64,000 bases of DNA, taken from positions 67,113,374 through 67,177,373 of the forward strand of contig NC_087065.1 of assembly GCF_963678635.1 (NCBI RefSeq). Direction: 5' to 3'. The notes under the pieces are model-generated. The model was not told where the DNA came from and searched no databases. It worked only from the letters and a program-made list of their open reading frames with translations. Within the stretch, counting starts at the first letter, position 1, and each line of letters begins with the position of its first letter. Made by a program: the position numbers and the translations under genes. The DNA is from Symsagittifera roscoffensis. Its lineage: Eukaryota > Xenacoelomorpha > Acoela > Convolutidae. Shown one piece after another: positions 24,400 to 37,400 of the stretch.

Positions 24400-26630
24400 A
24401 TTGCATATGGCAAGAGTAAGAGGCAAAAAAAGTAATAAACTGCGCCGAGCACTTCTTATAAAGCTACGCAGACAGGAAATTGGTATGCATTGAGGGTAAT
24501 AATTACGGTACCAACCAAGATGGAACAAATTACTAAGGATAGTGGATTTAAAAAACTCTCGTGCCAGGAATACGCAGCCAAGTGGTTAATACGGGCGATT
24601 ACCGGGGCTATATGCGAAATAAAATATAGTAAATTCACTCTTGAAGGCCCAGCGAACTTCAAAATTTAGGCAAGCTATCTTTTTACAGCTAAGGCAAAAC
24701 GCCGCAGGAGAACGAAAAAAAAGCTGCTCTTCTTACGTAGGCAAAAGACTGATTTTTTATATATCAGCGGTACGAAAAAGGTAAGGAAAGAGAAGGATTG
24801 TGTAAATGCGGAGAAATCAAAGCTCGGTTCGTTTGACTGTGGCAGTCTTATTGTTCTCCTATTTTACGTTGCAAGGCAGAATGAGGAATTGATTTCTCCC
24901 AGCGTGTCAGATTGAACCTTTGTGGTACATGAGATAGAAAATAAGATAAGAAAACGAACATTTGAAGCAGAAAAAGGTGTGTGGAACACAAAAAATCAAC
25001 CTTGATCGACTTGCAGGTAAAATAAGAGGACGTTCTTGATATAGAATGCAACCCAAAAAATCAAGGTGAAAAAAGAAAAAAAAATTTACAAAAAATGTAA
25101 CAAAACTGAACCAAGATATTCCCTTTACGCTCAAGCAAGAGTTGAGCTAATGTAATTTAGCCAAAATTCGCTCAAATGAAATTCAGCGTCCAACTAGATG
25201 TGGTTTTCTGGAACCGACAACTTCAACAAACCTCATTGAAAGCAACGAGAACAAGTAGCTTAGAAGATGCCGAAAAACAATAAACTTGGCGTAAAATTTA
25301 GCAAAAATGAGAAAACAAGCCCATATTATTCAATTTCTAGGTTTAAGACGAGATGGGGTTTAAGACGAGATGGGGAGATGACGTTTGATGAGCGGTTAAC
25401 TTTTCATAAATACATGGTTATCTATGCCTTCATTTTAGTTTCAACATGTTCTCGTTCATTGAACATACACGTCTAAAATGTGACGAGCGGCTCATGGCAT
25501 CGTTGTAAATTATGTCGTTGTAAATTGACGTACCATTTAACAAGGATGGTCGGTTACTGTTCAAATTGCACATAATATTACGACTACAATTAGTTTGATT
25601 GACACAATGAATCACAATGATATTTTTGACAGGACAAAAAACTTATTATTTTTTGACTGAGCCGAGAAAACTCAGAAAGACGCGTACTGAGCCGAAAACA
25701 AAAAACGCCAAAAACAAATTCTCTTCAAATTTTTTGTAGTAATTAAAACGAACTAAGGTGTCAGATCATTGCTGTTATATGGCATTTTTATATCGTGTTT
25801 TCAGCACGCAATTACACGTGTTGAAAAAGGCACGTTTCTTAAGAATCATCAATATATCATGTGATATTTGTTCCTTAAGTTTCAAAAAAATTCAAAGATT
25901 AAATTTTTGACACTTTTTTCGAGTTTGTGTCCCAATTACGACTAAAGGCGCTTTAATATGCTACAAAATTTCACCCTTCGCGACAGGTTATCCTTACAAG
26001 AAGTTAGAACCGTTTTTGTTCTCGAGACAAGGTTAAAAATTCATTTATCCAAAAACAAACTTGGTTTCAATTTAGGCGGTAATTAGAGTCTATCGAAAAA
26101 AATTGAGACATCGTCTTTGACTCAAAACACTGAGTCATCATTACTAAAGTCACGGGAACTTAAGTCAAAAGAACACTACTGAACCGATGTGCTGCATATG
26201 AGATATCCGGGCTAGTATATGTTGACAAATAGTAAAGACTACCAACTAAACCCGATAGTCTTGACCTTCTTTTAGTTAATAGATGAAAGAAAAAACCAAA
26301 TGAAGTAAAAACGAAAAAACATCAAATCATGTACAAAGGAAAAAGAAAAAGAAAACCAAATCAAGTGCAAAGAGGCAAAAAGAAAAAAGCTAGAAAATAA
26401 TCAAATACAGGCGAACTGAGAAAATTTTAATCAACACTTCAAGAAGAAGCGAATATCGTATGTGGCGAAACAACCAGAAAACCAGCGGGAAAAAGAAAAA
26501 CATGGTGATGGAACAAAAAATAGGTGAAAAGGATTTTAAAAGAAACAACTTTTGCTCAAAAATTGGCAGAGGTCTGGAAATCAAAAGTTTTAAATTAAAC
26601 AAATTCGTTTGACACGGAAGATATCCCCCC
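24400..26630. other. Spacer upstream of AP3B, nothing recognised
   Basis: AT-rich with chance ORFs only. A 17 bp direct repeat TTTAAGACGAGATGGGG occurs twice near 25343-25376. The first 100-300 bp upstream of 24384 should contain the AP3B promoter, but no motif is identifiable. Confidence 0.5.
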
Positions 26631-26639
26631 GGTAGCTGG

Positions 26640-27100
26640 CCCATTGAAGGACTTTACTATCCAGGAAGTGGCAGTTGCACTGAGAGAGATCAAAAAGAAG
26701 AAAAGCTCAGGAGCAACACGGCTAACTGGGACTCTGGTTTAACCCCCTCCGACTAGAGCCAAAGCGGAACTGTTATTTTTACAATGGAAAAGTAAGAATT
26801 ACTTTTCCAAGGTAAAATCCAGCTCTCTTAAGAATGCTGATTTGAAAGCTTTGCGTAGGATTATAAGAGTCACTTATAAAGACAGAATTACCAACGAAGC
26901 AGTAATTAAAATGACTTGTTGATCTCGACAAGCTACAAGTGCGGTCGCGGCTACGATGGTTTGGCCATGTTCAACGAAGAGAAAATGACCATGCGCTAAA
27001 ATCAACAGACCATGTTTAAGTCCCTGAGAAAAGACCGGCAGTAAGGCCTAAAAATCGTTGGATTGAATGTTAAACGAGACCTTTGGGCCTCAAATCCACA
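26640..27100 (+). pseudogene. Fragment of a second non-LTR retrotransposon
   Basis: On the plus strand, FTIQEVAVALREIKKKKSSG resembles the start of a LINE reverse transcriptase. It is followed within about 200 bp by a typical LINE C-terminal end (RVTYKDRITNEAVIKM, then RWFGHVQRRENDHALKS and PAVRPKNRWIE) in different frames. Most of the polymerase is missing, so this is an internally deleted, dead copy. Confidence 0.68.
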
Positions 27101-27301
27101 GGCTGCCTTGATCGAATAGCATGGAAAGACGTGTTATCCTCCAATAAAAAGCGTGAATGCTACTCAGAATGCCTTCATCTGAACTATTGCTTACACACTT
27201 TCCGAATGTCCAACCCCGCTACAATAGGAAAAATGACAATAAACGCATTAGTAGTTAAAGGAGTAGTAGTTCCTTTAATTTTTCTCTCAGTTGATTTATT
27301 A

Positions 27302-29560
27302 TCAAAACATTGAATCAACATTCATTGGAGTGTCAGATCTCTTGCAAGTAGAGCCACCTTTTAAATTTCTATCATAATTCTCTTGAAGATAATTCACCTC
27401 CATATCACCCAGTTCAACACTCATCATCACTTTTCTCAACTCACGCTCAAACCATTCTGTCAACTCAATTCGACTCATTCCCATAAATGGTAAACAGAAA
27501 GTCATCGACCCATACATGTGCCAGCGCTATACACTCACCTACACCTCACGCAAACAACCACTGATCATGTATCCATAATTGGAACCCAATTTCTATCAAC
27601 AAAACTTCAAGGTCAGGTTCCGGTTGTGACCCGACTATTTTGAACATTATAACCTCTGTTCAAGCTTGCAGTAGTTTCTTTCCCACTTTATAAACCAGCA
27701 CGAAACGTTCAGATTGTTCCATATAAATCTCTTCCTGGATGCTCTTCTTTCGACAGCGCGAATATCTAACTGCCTTGATTTGATACCATACCTTGGTTTC
27801 ATACCAAACCTCATAATCGGCGAATAGGTTTCCAGTAAATCATTCCCTTCAACCTGTGAACAATATTTTTCCATAAATCGCGCCTTGTCCACAACAAAAT
27901 GCCACTTTTTTATTGGTGTCTCTCCATCAGGCAATCTCTGCACAGAACATACCAAGTTTTTTAATCAATGAAGCATGTTCCGACTCTAATGCTGATTTCC
28001 AATTCTTTTCATGGGCAGACCTTGGAAGATCCTCTTCAAGTGAACTAGCACTAAAAGCCGATTCTCCCCTCTGGTGGTTTATCCAAGATTTCATAATTAC
28101 CATTGGTCGAACTTATTCCGATAGCTCTTCGCTCTTGGAAACGAAAGCGCCTCATCAAATTTCGCTTATCGTATGCTTGACAACTTTTAAATCATCAGAC
28201 CTATACTTCTCGATTATATTTAGAAAGATGTGTTTTTAATCGGAAAAACTAAGAGACACACCCAACTTTGAGGTCGGATTGAACTTTCCACGGTAGTTCT
28301 TTACAAAGCAGAAAGGTCGACATCCGAAAACCTTCAGACTAATCACGTCAGGTTTCTCTCCATATATCATCTCATATAGTGTTTTCTCCAAAGAGGAATG
28401 AAAACACACCTGCTTCACAAGAAGCATACGATCAAAACGTTTTGTCCATCACTGCTCGATGTATCATACATCTAGCCATAACACCAAAACCGCTCCCCAG
28501 ATTCGCTATTTTGCCATTTTCCTCTGGAGTAAAGCAGAATATTGCTCATTTCTCATGCTTTTACTCTTAAACCATTCCTAGAAGTCCGCGAAGAGAAATT
28601 CTTAAGCATAATTACTCATGAAGGTAAAGAGTTGTCCGATAACCGCGCCAAACTATATGAATTTCTCTAGAGCCTCATCGCAAAGATTCAAGAAATACAC
28701 ATTTGAGAAACGATAAACTGACAAAAAACAAAAGCATACTTATTTCCATCATCAGAATTGGAACTTATTGGACCCAAAATGCCTATCCCTATATCGACAT
28801 ACTCTAGCGTTCCCATAGCTCTATGACCAATGATTCTAGTGACAGCTTTTCTTTTGCTTTAATTCAATTCACATGTCTCAGACAGCTGGGCATCATCCTC
28901 GATGTTCATCCTTCTTACTTGAGAACTCAGTTTTCTCAAGTCCGACCAGCTGTTGTGCCCTAACCTGTCATGCCACAAACTGACCTCAACTGCCAATCTT
29001 CTCTTCAAAAAAATGTCCCGCAATTTCCACAAAGTTTCTACTTGTTCCAGTGGAAAAACCCAACAATTTATCCCCAAAAAAAAACTATTTTATCTCAACT
29101 GTTTTCAAAGCTACCTTTGCCAAGCACAAAACCGAAATCAGTTTTCGTTCTAAATCTGATGTTTGAAGAGCTTGTTATAAAATCATTTCCCTTGTTCAAT
29201 CAACCCGTTTAAAAAGCAACTCTACACCGTTTTGTTTGTATGAATAAATACACTCAAACTTGTCTTTGTCAAATGGCACGTCGAACTATCACTCAGCAAA
29301 GAATTAAGATTTCACTTTTTCATCCCCGACATAGAAAGAGAACTACTAACATCGGCCAAGGCAGAAACGTCTAATGTTGGGATTTCCCTTTTGATTTAGA
29401 GGATATTCGACAGACTTATGTCCCAATTAACTTCACGTATAAAACCTTATTTCAGACATCTTACTTTTCCTGACAATCGGACTTCTTATGGCTAAGTTTG
29501 CCACACCTAAAACACCTAGATTCTCCGTCGTTATATTGATATGAAGCACTTCTTCCTTTT
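27302..29560 (-). pseudogene. Decayed Ty1/copia-type retrotransposon
   Basis: Fragments appear in the correct copia order when read on the minus strand. A gag CCHC zinc knuckle (C-x2-C-x4-H-x4-C, about 29517-29473) is followed by a pre-integrase segment with LWHDRLGH (29077-28859). Next is an integrase C-terminal segment with YGEKPDVISLKVFGCRPF (28427-28236), then the start of reverse transcriptase with LPDGE and LLETYSPI (27955-27647), and a later reverse transcriptase piece with ELGDMEVNYL (27517-27302). Pieces are in different frames and separated by stops, so the copy is dead. No long terminal repeats were recognised. Confidence 0.8.
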
Positions 29561-29929
29561 TTTCCTGCATCAGCACTCTTCTTGTCAATTCAAAAATAAA
29601 CCAGATTCTTTCGAAAAAAAATCCTCATCGGAAAACACATTTGCTCGATTATTGACTCATTCTCTTCAGCTAGGTTAGCTTGTTTGTCCTTGCAAGATAG
29701 TCCCACAAACCATTCCTGAGTGAATTTTCAATTGCTCGAAGTTACGGAGCCTCGTCCCTCTAAACCTTTGAAAGATCAGAAAACCCTCCATGCCTTTGGT
29801 TCGTCGCCTTTTAATAGAAGCAAAAACAAATTAGACTTCCGGTGTAAACGCTGCACTAGCTCACACCATACGTCACGAACGCATTGAATACACCACGTCG
29901 ATATTTAACACTATTTTCCAAAAACTTGA

Positions 29930-32062
29930 AAGATATAATCAGTTCACAACTTGAATGAATGCGCTGAGAATCTCCCTGGAGTTCTTATCAGCTGGATTGA
30001 TAGGTTCGCTCCGTCTCCAATTCGCCATGTATCGAACAAGAAGAAGTCATGGGTATCAAATGCTGTTAAAATAGCCGCAAAAAGTCTCAAGCATACAGAT
30101 CTGATAAACAAAACCCTACGGACGATAACAAGATCAAGTACACATCATCAAGAAACAAATCCAATGCGTTCAAGAAAAAGTCATTGAGAAAATTTTGCAG
30201 GGCTTAACTAAATACATCGGATTCTCATAAATTTCAAAAGGCAGTCGCACCATATCTTGGTTAAAAAAAGATCAAACCGTACATGGCGAAGTTAATGAAA
30301 GAAAGGCTCAAGAAATGAACGATTTCTTTGTTACAAATGGTCCAAACCATAGTGAAAAAATTGCAATAGCCGATACTAATTGTATTGAAAACGTTGAGCA
30401 TTCAATGTTTTTCCCGAGAACTCAAGAAAAAAAGATGAAGTAGATAATCTCTGATTTACCACATAAGCTCAGATCGGGGTATGCTTACCGCAAAAGTTAA
30501 AATATGTAAGCCAATCATCGTACCATGGCTCACAAATTTCTCTAATGCCTGCTTTATTAGTAGTTGCTATCCCAGTTTCTTCAAAATTGCTCCATAAAGG
30601 CGGATTGAAAGATTTGTATGGAAATTATTGACCCATTTCTTTGTTATCAAAATTATCCAAGAATTTTGAGAAAACAATCTATTCCAGATTAAGTAAATAT
30701 TTTGAAAATTGCATGAACTTGGTTTTCGTAGTAAACTAAGTACTGTTATAGCCATTTTCGAAGTAACAGAAGAGATTCGAAACTTGAAAGATCAGAAGAA
30801 CAGAGAGGTGATGCTGGTTCTTTTGAATCTTAAGAAGGCTTTCGACAGAGTTAATCAATTAATATTACTGGATAAACTAGAGCAATATGGCGCTAGAGGA
30901 AAATCTCTTGTTCTTCTTAAAATTTACCTGGCAAATAGGAAACAGTTTTGTAATTTTGAACGAACTTTAACGCAATTTTCAAGATGTACTGTGTGGAGTA
31001 CCTCAGGGTTCCGTTGAAAATGTTAGGAAGAAATTGGTCCGTTTTTGTGGAGTTGCTTATCGCCTCCGTAATGCGATGACTATTGCACAAATGATTACGT
31101 ACTACAGCCTTTACGTTCCGCCATGCGTTCAATATGGAATTTTTAGGCATGGAGCAGTCCGTAAAAGTTCATTAGATTGTACTCAAAAGTTACAAAAGCG
31201 ATTTTTTCGCATAATTTTTCGCAAAAGCTATCGACATTCCATATCGGATGAAAATGACAAAAAAAATAGCAACATTTCATGAATTGCATATTTATGAGCT
31301 TTTAAAAAAAAATGTGAATGAAGATTCGATGCGTAAATGTAAAACAAGCTTTTATTCCACAAGGTCATCTGCAAAAATTGTTTGTAATTTGCCAGCAATG
31401 CGAGGCAAACTCGAATTTTCCCCTCGTGTTATTAAATTGATGAACGTTTTATCCAATTGGAGCTTAGTTATCCAAACTTTTTTTGAAATCAAATTATGCC
31501 AAAAATGCATTCTGCCATTTAATACTAGATTCGTATATTATAGGTAATAACTGCTTGATTAATGAGTTGTATCGTTAGACTCCATCTAGCCGTTTCTAAC
31601 TTCCCTGAGTCCTCGGTTAAACCTGGAACACCTCTCGTCGAAGGGACCAGGCAGTGGACTCAAGGAAGGAAAGTTAGAAAAAATATGACGACTGGATTAC
31701 CGACTTTAAATAGCTGGACCCACTTGTCTTTCTCATGGTAACTGAATAATTTTTTTGAACCAGTTCATACTCTAGTAAACATATGATCGTGTCCACTCTA
31801 TTCTACTGGCTTAATTTTGAAAGAATTAAATTGAATAAAAATTGTGTGCGCTTAATCTAATTTGTCCTAAAAAGGCCTCTTGTTTGATCTTTATTTCATT
31901 TAGCTATTTTGATTTGATATGATGTCATTGATATTTACTTTTTACGAGGTAGCCATCAACAAGCCTCACGGCTTTCTGGCTGTCCTATCATGAAAACTGC
32001 AAATTGTAAATTTTGTTATCGAGTGTTAGATTGCTCATGATGAATAAATAAATTAAAAAAAT
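29930..32062 (+). pseudogene. Decayed non-LTR retrotransposon (LINE) with part of the reverse transcriptase deleted
   Basis: The plus strand encodes a recognisable LINE ORF2 in broken frames: a linker with RFAPSPIRHV (29951-30187), PISLLSKLSKNFEKTIYSRL around 30630-30700, GFRSKLSTV and LNLKKAFDRVN (30709-31017), then after a frameshift CGVPQGS at about 30995-31015. This passes directly into the post-catalytic segment (ITYYSLYVPPCVQYGIF, 31034-31282) and a C-terminal part (31248-31547). The YxDD catalytic block that should follow GVPQGS is absent. The 3' end is an AATAAATAAATT-type tail at about 32040-32062, directly abutted by a tRNA-like repeat. Confidence 0.82.
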
Positions 32063-32063
32063 A

Positions 32064-32290
32064 ACACAGAGGCGAGTCTGCACTTTGCAAACACTAGCGA
32101 GAATACGACAAAAAGCAGCTCTAAAAAAGGCAAATAAGTCTCAAATTAGTAAAGATTCAGCAAAGTATCGCATTTGATCTGCGACCTAGAGATTATGAAT
32201 CTCACGCACTAACCACTCAGCTACGGATGCGTAATTAATCACAAACACTAGTCACAATTGAAGCAGAGAACAGTGTCTTCTCAAGTCCAG
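32064..32290 (-). mobile_element. Same hairpin/tRNA-like repeat family, truncated
   Basis: Starts directly after the LINE tail with CACAGAGGCGAGTCTGCACT, has the tRNA-like core (CTGCGACCTAGAGATTATGA, then CACTAACCACTCAGCTACGG) and stops soon after GCAGAGAACAG. Confidence 0.6.
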
Positions 32291-32606
32291 TATACTGTTT
32301 ACCTGTCCCCAAAATCTCTTAATACAGTAGATTCCTCTTCGAAAACGCCCTTCCTGCTTTTTCTCACTAGTCTGTGGAATAGAAGAAAGCCTCTGGGGCC
32401 ATAACCTGGAGTTCTTTCTTTAATATAATCAATTATCTATCCCAACTGTTGGTTTCAATTAAGGCGGTGATTGGATTCTATCAAAGCAAATGACAACAAT
32501 GAATCATCATCATAAAAGTCACGGGACAGAGGTTACCGGAAAATTTTCTTGCAGTTCAAACCACAAAAAAGGGCTTCAATAAGAATTATCACTAGTGAGA
32601 TTTTCT

Positions 32607-34440
32607 CTACTTTTTCTTTATCTGAACTCAATAATTGAGAAAAAAAAAGATCAATTTGATTATTTATTTTCAATTCTTAAAGGTGTTTTGAAACGTCAAC
32701 TAGCCTACACCCACATTAGCCTAAAGAGAACGATTATAAAATATTGCCCATTTTTTCGGCTAGTTCCATATGACAAGGCTATAGACTTCTTTTCAAAGTA
32801 CTTTCATGAACACTGAAACATTAACGCAGCCATGTTTAAAACAATTTTACTAACACTTCGATTAAACCACCTCAATAAAAATTTCAAAACGCCGCTTAGT
32901 ACAAACTGAAATAAAGAGATGTTCAAGTATTTCTTTGCTTCTTGTCTCATGTAATGCCGAGAATCTTGCATTTTGATTAAACTCAGTCAACGAAAAAATG
33001 TTAAGATCCCAAGAAACGCGAATAACGTTCGGTAGTCACCAGCTGGAATATTTATTTTAGTCAATTCTATAATATTTGATAGTATTTGATCAAAATGCAA
33101 AAACGTGAACTGAGAGTTAAGATAAATTTAGTAGATAACTTGAATCACATTCTGCAAAACAAAGTTCAAAAAATTCTCTAATTTTTCTTTATCTGAACTC
33201 AATAATTGAGAAAAAAAGATCAATTTGATTATTTATTTTCAATTCTTAAAGGTGTTTTGAAATGTTAACTAGCCTACAGCCACATAAGCCTAGAGAGAAC
33301 GATTATAAAATAATGCCCATTTTTTCGTCTAGTTCCACATGACAAGGCTATAGACTTCTTTTCAAAGTGCTTTCATGAACACATTAAACATTACCGCAGC
33401 CATGTTTAAAATAATTTTACTAAAACTTCGATTAAAGCACCTCAATAATAATTTCAAAACGCCGCTTAGTAAAAACTGAAATAAAGAGATGTTTAAGTAA
33501 TTCTTTGCTTCTTGTGTCATGTAATGCCGAGAATCTTGCATTTTGATTAAACTCAGTCAACGAAAAAATGTTAAGATCCCAAGAAACGCGAATAACGTTC
33601 GGTAGTCACCAGCTGGAATATTTATTTTAGTCAATTCTATATTATTTGATAGTATTTGATCAAAATGCAAAAACGTGAACTGAGAGTTAAGATAAACTTC
33701 GTAGCGAACTTGAATCACATTCTGCAAAAGAAAGTTCAAAAATTTCTCTAATTTTTCTTTATCTGAACTCAATAATTGAGAAAAAAAAGATTAATTTGAT
33801 TACTTATTTTCAATTCTTAAAGGTGTTTTGAAACGTCAACTAGCCTACAGTCACATAAGCCTAAAGAGAACGATTATAAAATACTGCCCATTTTTTCGTC
33901 TAGTTCCACATCAATGACAAGGCTATGGACTTCTTTTCAAAGTGCTTTCATGAACACTAAAACATTAGCGCAGCCATGTTTAAAACAATTTTACTAACAC
34001 TTCGATTAAACCACCTCAATAAAAATTTCAAAACGCCGCTTAGTAAAAACTGAAACAAAGAGATGTTCAAGTAATTCTTTGATTCTTGTGTCATGTAATG
34101 CCGAGAATCTTGCATTTTGATTAAAACATTAGCGCAGCCATGTTTAAAACAATTTTACTAACACTTCGATTAAACCACCTCAATAAAAATTTCAAAACGC
34201 CGCTTAGTAAAAACTGAAACAAAGAGATGTTCAAGTAATTCTTTGATTCTTGTGTCATGTAATGCCGAGAATCTTGCATTTTGATTAAACTCAGTCAACG
34301 AAAAAATGTTAAGATCCCAAGAAACGCGAATAACGTTCGGTAGTCACCAGCTGGAATATTTATTTTAGTCAATTCTATATTGTTTGATAGTATTTGATGA
34401 AAATGCAAAGACGTGAACTGAGAGTTAAGGACAAATTTTG
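32607..34440. repeat. Tandem array of a ~570 bp unit, about 3.5 copies
   Basis: TCTGAACTCAATAATTGAGA recurs at 32621, 33192 and 33762 (periods 571 and 570). Copies are more than 90% alike by eye over the full unit. The third copy contains an internal duplication of its second half (from about 34124), giving a partial fourth copy that ends close to the donor of exon 34926-34462. No unit has a convincing ORF. Confidence 0.92.
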
Positions 34441-34461
34441 TAGCTTAATAGCATTACTAAC

Positions 34462-37400
34462 CGTTTCTTCTTCAAAACTCCTCTCATGAAAATTGACATA
34501 TCGGAAACAACATGGGAAGAATCAGGCATAGATACGTTGGACATCCGGAACATGGATGATATATGGGAGGCTCCATTCGAGAAAAAGTTAGATGGTCCAA
34601 CACTAACCATTCCTGATTCAACACTTAAATCTGACTCAGGGGACAAATTATGAAAGATATTTGCTCCGGATTGGAACCCGTTGAAGTCCCCACTTTGACT
34701 GTTATCACATTGACCATAAGATTCTGTCGCAGATTCGCTTCTTTGAATTTTGTTTTCTTCGAAAGTATCACTCAAACTGAAGCTTGATACACTAGGTTGG
34801 GTTATTTTGGAGCTGGATGGGCTGGATGTTTTGTCCAGATTTTGGTACGAGTTCCACCACAACTTTCGTTTCATGGTGCCAACGGCGCCTGTTTTTACAG
34901 ACTTGTTTGAGATGGTCAATGTCTCGCTGTCTGTAGGCATGATTTCATATTACAACCATGGGCTGTGATTTTAAACAATTAGGTCAAAACACGCAGGGTA
35001 AAATATCTCCAGCTTCAGTCGCTATCCGTTCAGAAAAGATAAATTAATGATTCTGGCATTCAAATGATGGTCTTAACAAGATTGATTCTGGTATGAAAGA
35101 ACGCTATTTTCACGTCAGTAATTAAATTTCCGAATAATAGATATGTAATAACAAAGTTTATGGCTCGAGTATAATGTTGTATATGAATTGATACGTTCAA
35201 TGATTTTATTCTCTTCTGGGAACTTTCATTTTTTTCTTTTGTTATTGAGGCATTAAAACAACCAACAATTTCTCTGACTCAACATAAGTTTAAAGGAAAC
35301 AAGAAAACTCTCTTCGTTTTGAATGGAGATTTTAAACTCATAAATCGATTGCATGACACAGCAGATGTTTCAGCAATTAGCTAAACTACGAGACAAGTCA
35401 CGTTTGAGTGGATATCCCAAAGTCAACTTAAGACCAATTTGAGGAAACGTCACATCAGCCATCATATCGGGGATGGCGATTTTTCAAGACCCGCCATACG
35501 TCCACCTTTCATCCTCTTTTGTGCAATACACAAAGACTAAACTGGTATAAATAAAACAAAACCCTTATACGGGCAATAAGTGATATAATTTTTTAAAAGC
35601 TTCATTCAAATCAATACACTGAGGGGTATTAATGCATGAATCGATGTAAATATAGAAATATGGAAAAACTGGATATAAACAGAATTTCGTTCAACGACGC
35701 ACCATTTTGAGAGGGGAGTGAAAAAATATATCGACCAACGATGAAAATTGATGTCAAATAGATGTACTTTTGAGTACTGAACAACACAAATTTATTTCAA
35801 AACAGTGCAAATAACATTACCGGTAAGGATAACACTTGACTTTGTTTGGATAGGATTGCAATGCAAAAAAGATAGCTTTAAAAAGTGCTAGCATACACAT
35901 ATATTAAAACGTTAGCGTTTGTAACGAAACAGATGTTTTAGCAAGACTCGTTTAAAACAAGTACATTAGTTTTTTTTTTTTCACTCAAAGCAGGACTGGC
36001 AGTAAAAATAAATCTGAATATACGACCAATCTTACGTATACGTACTATTGAGGTGGCTTCGACCAAATACCAGATTCGATTTTTTGTTGAGTACCGATTT
36101 TCAAGTGTCGACTAACATTTGATATTTGAGCGGGAATGAAATTCGGTTTCGGATTTTCTTGTTTAATTTTTCAGAACCTTGTATTGGTGACTATATTCCC
36201 ACAACAAAACATAGCCAACAGATAGTTGGAAAAATCAATGAACGCATCTAAAAAGAAGAAAAAATACTGAACTTTCGAATTTCGAAAAAAAAATAGATGG
36301 CGTTAAAGCTCTTTGAATTTCTAGAACAAGTTATGATTGGTATTTTTTTTGATAAAAGCAACCTAATTTGAGAAAATTAGATCAGCAGGTAAATCTTTAA
36401 TTACGCAGGGAAATATGAAAATTACATTCCATTTTCGAAATGATAGCGCTTGCTAATCGCTAGCGTAACTAGAAATCAATCACGTTCTTGTGACCTTTAC
36501 ACTTTTGTTGTTCGATAAAAAAAGTTTACCTTCCTATCAACAAAGGAAGTCAGTTTAACTTCAAATAAAATCAAGTCAAACCGAAAAAGTAAATTTGAGC
36601 CTGAACAAATTTTAAAATTTTTTCTGAAAAGAAAACGAAAAAAAAACATCACGACCTATGTAAGAGTATGAACTACTCTCATCAACTCAATATAACTTAA
36701 ATATTGCTGGTTTTACATAACTATGATTGTCAAAAAGTTTTAATATGATTGTCAAACTTATTTTCAAAAACTTTGTTTCTTTTTTAGTCATAGGACCATT
36801 AACTTTCTGAGTTCGTTCGAGACACAATAAGAAGACCCTACTTTGTTTTAAAAAAATTAAGCGCCAGCTTAATGTTTAGAAAAAACAGGCCGAAAAAACC
36901 TTTTAGGGCACTTTTTGTGAGGCTTTGACAAAAAAAATTGCGTTTTTCCGGTGCGCTCCCCCTCAAAATCAGTGTATACTTTAGGTTCGGTCGGCCAAAA
37001 CTGGATGTCGCAAAAAACACCAACTCATATAAATATCACGACCGATTTAATTATCTTCACTACGTGTATTGACACATGAAAAAAATCACCTCAATTCATA
37101 AATCAAGGAAAACAATTTTTCAAACATTTGGGCGAACTTTCGTGGAATTCAATTACCCGAACCATTACGAAAGTAAACAGAAATCAGTTTTAATTATAGT
37201 AAACATTGTTTAAATCAGAAGACGCGGTAGAAAGTTAGCCTACAAAAAGCAGACAAATGATAGCACAACTAAAATTTTCCAAAAAGAAATCTTTCAATTT
37301 TAAAATCTAGGGCTAATGGCGGGACACGAACGCACAACTTTGTCTACACTATGCGTGCAAAGTAGTAACGGAAACTTGATAATACAAAAAAGCAATCTGA

